DNA of 64,000 bases from contig CAZIBG010000004.1 in NCBI GenBank assembly GCA_964536985.1, positions 1-64,000 of the forward strand, read 5' to 3'. This DNA comes from CAZIBG01 sp964536985 (lineage in GTDB: Bacteria > Patescibacteriota > Saccharimonadia > Saccharimonadales > AWTP1-31). Below, piece after piece: positions 61,293-64,000 of the stretch (position 1 is the first letter of the stretch; every line of letters starts with the position of its first letter). A program made the translations under genes and the position numbers. The notes beneath the pieces are model-generated. The model had not been told where the DNA came from, made no database searches, and saw only the letters and a list, made by a program, of their open reading frames with translations.

Positions 61293-63062
61293 CTAAGCCG
61301 ACATATCGTATTCTTTAAGTTTCTTCTTGCTCGATTCGGTATTTCCACCCTGCAACTTAAGTAGTTGAGCATAGATTCCATTGGTTTGGGCCAACTTTAT
61401 AGGGCTACCAATTTCGTCTACTTTACCGCCACGCAAGGTGATGATTTGATCGACATGTTGAATAGTACTGAGTCGGTGGGCAATAATTAGTGTCGTTCGA
61501 CCCTTCATAAGTCGTTCGAGTGCTTCCTGCACCATGCCCTCTGACTTACTGTCTAGGCTACTGGTTGCTTCGTCCAAGATAAGAATTGGTGCATCTTTAA
61601 GCAGAGCTCTTGCTATAGCAATGCGTTGTTTTTGTCCGCCGCTAAGCTTGAGTCCGCGTTCACCAATTTCTGTTTTATAGCCTTTTTCGAACTTACTTAC
61701 AAATTCGTGAGCATTAGCGGCTTTTGCAGCGGCAACGACCTGAGCTTCTGTAGCTTTTGGACGACCATAGGCGATGTTCTCTCGGATTGTCCCACTAAAT
61801 AGTGCTGGATCTTGGAATACCACACCAATCTTATCGCGAAGACTAGCCTGTGTAATGGATTGGATATCTTGGCCATCTATGGAGATACTTCCGGTCTGCG
61901 GCTCGTAGAAACGAAGTAGTAGATTAGTGAGGGTCGTCTTGCCTTCGCCACTTTCTCCGACCAAGGCTACTTTACTATCTGGCTTAACGGTAAAAGATAT
62001 CCCCTTTAGTATCTGCTCTTTGTCGTATGCAAAGCTTACATCCTTGAATTCGACCTTACCATCTGCAACCGTGATATCTGGAGCGTTAGTGGTGTCAGCA
62101 ATTGCAGGATCTAGACCCATGACCTCGAAGTAATCTTTGCTGTCGGCAACTGCTTTTTGAGTATTATCAACCAGGAAACTAATGGTAAATATTGGGATAC
62201 GAATTTGCATGGCATATAGTATCAGGGCCACCGCTTGACCTGGCGTAAGTTGACCGTGAGCTGCTTGAATAAAAATAAACAGATACACGCCCAGGAAAAT
62301 TACATTGAGCACCAAGCGACGGACAATGTCATTCTTATGCCAATGCTTTGATTGTGGCACTGTGTAGTCAAGAACGTCAGATGTATTCTTCTGGAAGAAA
62401 GCCACTTCACTGTCTTCTTGAATGAAGCTTTTAACGACCTTAACCTGCCCAATTACCTCCGCAAAACGACCACTAGCAATGTCGGTACTCAGGTTGATCT
62501 TTTTCTGATAATCTTGCCATTTGCCACTAGATTTGATGGTCATTAATATGAATATTGGGTACAACAAGGCTAGTAGAATCGCCACTGGCCAGCTGTAGTA
62601 AGCGATAATTGCTAGTGCTAGAACAGTGCTAAAGATGAACTGTAGGAAGTTGTTGCTCCACATTTGCATAAAGCCGCTGATCTGATAGACGGAGCGGTTT
62701 ACTCTTCCGATCAATGTACCGGTAAGTTCGGAATCGAAGTAGCTCTGAGGTAGTTTTAGAAGATGAGCATAGTATCGTTCGCCGAGTATCTTATAGAGCT
62801 TCTTGCCCATGATGTCGCCGTAATACCCGATGATATTGTTGATAAACGTACTCCCCAGATCGCTGGCAAATATAGCAACTACTACAATCACTAAGTATCT
62901 GACATCGGCAGAAGTACCTTTTCGTATCTCATCAATAGCCCAACCACTAAACAGCGGCTGCAACAAACCTACAGCTGCAACAAGTACCGACATCAAACTA
63001 ATCGCTAGATAGTAGTTTTTGAGCTCACGAGTGAATCTAAGAATCCTAAGTATGTGCTTCAT
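61293..63062 (-). CDS. ABC exporter (fused membrane and ATPase domains)
   Basis: 589 aa half-transporter: six membrane helices (~15-310) and a C-terminal ATPase with Walker A GESGEGKTT, Q-loop FQDP, signature LSGGQKQR, Walker B LILDEATSSLD and H-loop IAHRLST. MsbA/multidrug type, acting as homodimer or with a partner; substrate (lipid, drug or peptide) not assignable. Starts 2 nt after pheT. Confidence 0.93.
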   Translation of the reverse strand: MKHILRILRFTRELKNYYLAISLMSVLVAAVGLLQPLFSGWAIDEIRKGTSADVRYLVIVVVAIFASDLGSTFINNIIGYYGDIMGKKLYKILGERYYAHLLKLPQSYFDSELTGTLIGRVNRSVYQISGFMQMWSNNFLQFIFSTVLALAIIAYYSWPVAILLALLYPIFILMTIKSSGKWQDYQKKINLSTDIASGRFAEVIGQVKVVKSFIQEDSEVAFFQKNTSDVLDYTVPQSKHWHKNDIVRRLVLNVIFLGVYLFIFIQAAHGQLTPGQAVALILYAMQIRIPIFTISFLVDNTQKAVADSKDYFEVMGLDPAIADTTNAPDITVADGKVEFKDVSFAYDKEQILKGISFTVKPDSKVALVGESGEGKTTLTNLLLRFYEPQTGSISIDGQDIQSITQASLRDKIGVVFQDPALFSGTIRENIAYGRPKATEAQVVAAAKAANAHEFVSKFEKGYKTEIGERGLKLSGGQKQRIAIARALLKDAPILILDEATSSLDSKSEGMVQEALERLMKGRTTLIIAHRLSTIQHVDQIITLRGGKVDEIGSPIKLAQTNGIYAQLLKLQGGNTESSKKKLKEYDMSA

Positions 63063-63064
63063 CG

Positions 63065-64000
63065 CTATACTCGTTTAGCGCCAAGCTCTGCCTCTACCAA
63101 ATCAACAACTTTGCCAACATATGTAGTCACTTCTTCGGTTGTTAGGGTGCGCTGAAGGCTTGTAAGCTGAATTCGGAAAGAGACGTTCTTATGTTTTGTC
63201 TTATCTTTATGATAGATACCCAGTGGAAGCAATTTACTAATGTATCCCGTATCCTTGCCTACTTCTTTTATGCTGTTAAGTATTGAGTTCTGGATTGAGC
63301 CGTAAGACTGATCTGGAGATACGCTTAATGTTACGTCCTGAGACATCTTAGGATACTTACTAAGCGCCGTGTAGTTGAGCTTAGTGGCAATATCTAAGAG
63401 TGGATCAAGCATGATTTCAAATCCAGCGGAATGGACTGGCAGTTTTAGCTTGCTACGAGTGCTGGGCGTGTATTCGCCGATAACTCCAATGTAATTGCCA
63501 CTTGTTCGATCTGTTACCAAAGCAGAGCGACCAGGATGGAAAGGCTTGGTAATTTCGTAGGTGATGTCGTCAGTTAGCGGCACATAGTCTAGATCGAGAC
63601 CAAGTAGTGAGGATACGTGTTCCAAATACCGTTTCGCTTGATAGTAGGCCGCCCCGGCATTGTTTGCTACATGCTTGTCGTTGGCTGCGTAAACCAATGC
63701 CAGCATAGAGTTTTCCTGGGGTAGTCCCTCCTCGTTCACGCCCTGAAGCTTCAGGTGAGTTTTGCCGATCTCAAAAATTGCGAAGGAGTCATAGCCAGCT
63801 CGAAGGTTGCCATAGACTTTAGATAGCAAACTAGGGGTTACCGTTAAGCGGTAATACTGCAGTTCCGGACTGAGGGCATTGCTGAGTTTGTATGCCTCTT
63901 TTGTGTTCTGGTTGACGCTATCCAGTAACTTTCCCGAGACAAAGCTGTAAGACAATACTTCGTTTGCCCCTGCCCTCACTAAAGAATTACGGAGCTTAGT
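63065..64000 (-). CDS. pheT: Phenylalanyl-tRNA synthetase beta subunit (3' part)
   Basis: Partial CDS, open across the right edge of the window; the C-terminal ~312 codons are present. The frame continues in to the edge (read LRNSLVRAGANEVLSYSFVS...), with the PheT motif LSNALSPELQYYRLTVTPSLL, the B6/B7 catalytic-like core region and a C-terminal anticodon-binding domain (ALSKYPKMSQDVTLSVSPD...KNVSFRIQLTSLQRTLTTEEV). Charges tRNA-Phe with PheS. No start is visible, so the usual GTG at 63979 is only an internal codon. Confidence 0.93.
   Translation of the reverse strand, partial: TKLRNSLVRAGANEVLSYSFVSGKLLDSVNQNTKEAYKLSNALSPELQYYRLTVTPSLLSKVYGNLRAGYDSFAIFEIGKTHLKLQGVNEEGLPQENSMLALVYAANDKHVANNAGAAYYQAKRYLEHVSSLLGLDLDYVPLTDDITYEITKPFHPGRSALVTDRTSGNYIGVIGEYTPSTRSKLKLPVHSAGFEIMLDPLLDIATKLNYTALSKYPKMSQDVTLSVSPDQSYGSIQNSILNSIKEVGKDTGYISKLLPLGIYHKDKTKHKNVSFRIQLTSLQRTLTTEEVTTYVGKVVDLVEAELGAKRV

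Noticed and set aside
1..64000. Recoded UGA (Gly) as in Gracilibacteria/Absconditabacteria
   Set aside because: Conserved proteins end at UGA in many places (e.g. ATGA overlaps at gatC/gatA and rsmD), and no gene needs UGA to be read through.
1..64000. CRISPR array, insertion sequence, prophage or integrated element
   Set aside because: No regularly spaced repeats, transposase, integrase or phage gene seen; only the tandem paralogs at 39633-41041 are repeated, and these are protein-coding duplicates.

Overview
The window looks like a stretch of a Patescibacteria (CPR) chromosome, most likely Candidatus Saccharibacteria (TM7). This is inferred from the gene set and sequence style, not from a marker RNA, because no rRNA is present. 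Supporting signs are very dense packing (no gap above 300 bases), mostly minus-strand gene blocks, many ATGA/TAATG/TGATG gene junctions, and moderate GC by eye. Also fitting are a gatC-gatA-(116 aa ORF)-gatB order, a two-gene (split) transketolase, a VirB4/TraC-like ATPase beside a beta-solenoid-like family, and many unrecognised short proteins. UGA is read as stop throughout (several ATGA overlaps), so this is genetic code 11, not the recoded Gracilibacteria/Absconditabacteria code. I see no mobile element, CRISPR array, rRNA or pseudogene; bases 1-60 show nothing.

Layout. 0-3 kb: GNAT, clpP, a small unknown gene and tig. 3-6.2 kb: an unknown gene convergent with hisS, the hisS leader region, a membrane protein and tRNA-Leu(UAG). 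6.2-12 kb: rsmD, a phospholipase-C-like gene, recG, a methyltransferase and tyrS. 12-24 kb: class A PBP, radA, a HExxH membrane protein, clpC, nusA and an M1 aminopeptidase. 24-35 kb: yraN, rnhB, rplS, malic enzyme, PilB-like ATPase, SpoU methyltransferase, CAP-domain surface protein, dnaE and ytxH-like genes. 35-44 kb: MOSC protein, gat operon, the ATPase/twin-paralog operon and an alpha/beta hydrolase. 44-55 kb: uvrB, a SLOG/412 aa/PfkB/aldolase block, and the gapA-rpiB-rpe-tkt(N)-tkt(C) carbon operon. 55-64 kb: NUDIX and methyltransferase genes, ppa, GDPD, a flavin reductase, trxB-grx, FKBP, NUDIX, an ABC exporter and the 3' part of pheT.

Regulation is the most striking layer. (1) hisS is preceded by an 18-codon leader ORF with a CAT-CAT-ATC-CAT cluster, then an intrinsic terminator: a candidate ribosome-mediated attenuator. 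(2) clpP and clpC each carry a CIRCE-type inverted repeat with the -35 box inside it, suggesting an HrcA-controlled protease regulon. (3) grx-trxB has two NrdR-box-like palindromes flanking its -35 and overlapping its -10. (4) nusA has a strong promoter followed by a terminator-like hairpin in its 5' UTR, suggesting autogenous attenuation. (5) At about seventeen promoters the -10 hexamer ends only 6-9 nt before the start codon, so these mRNAs should be leaderless; operon-internal genes use Shine-Dalgarno sites or stop/start overlaps.

Metabolically, aldolase, a PfkB-family kinase, GAPDH, RpiB, Rpe, transketolase and malic enzyme give lower glycolysis joined to the non-oxidative pentose phosphate route. 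No biosynthetic operon is seen, which fits a reduced, host-dependent lifestyle. The PBP, CAP-domain protein, ABC exporter, PilB-like ATPase and VirB4-like ATPase form the envelope/surface part.
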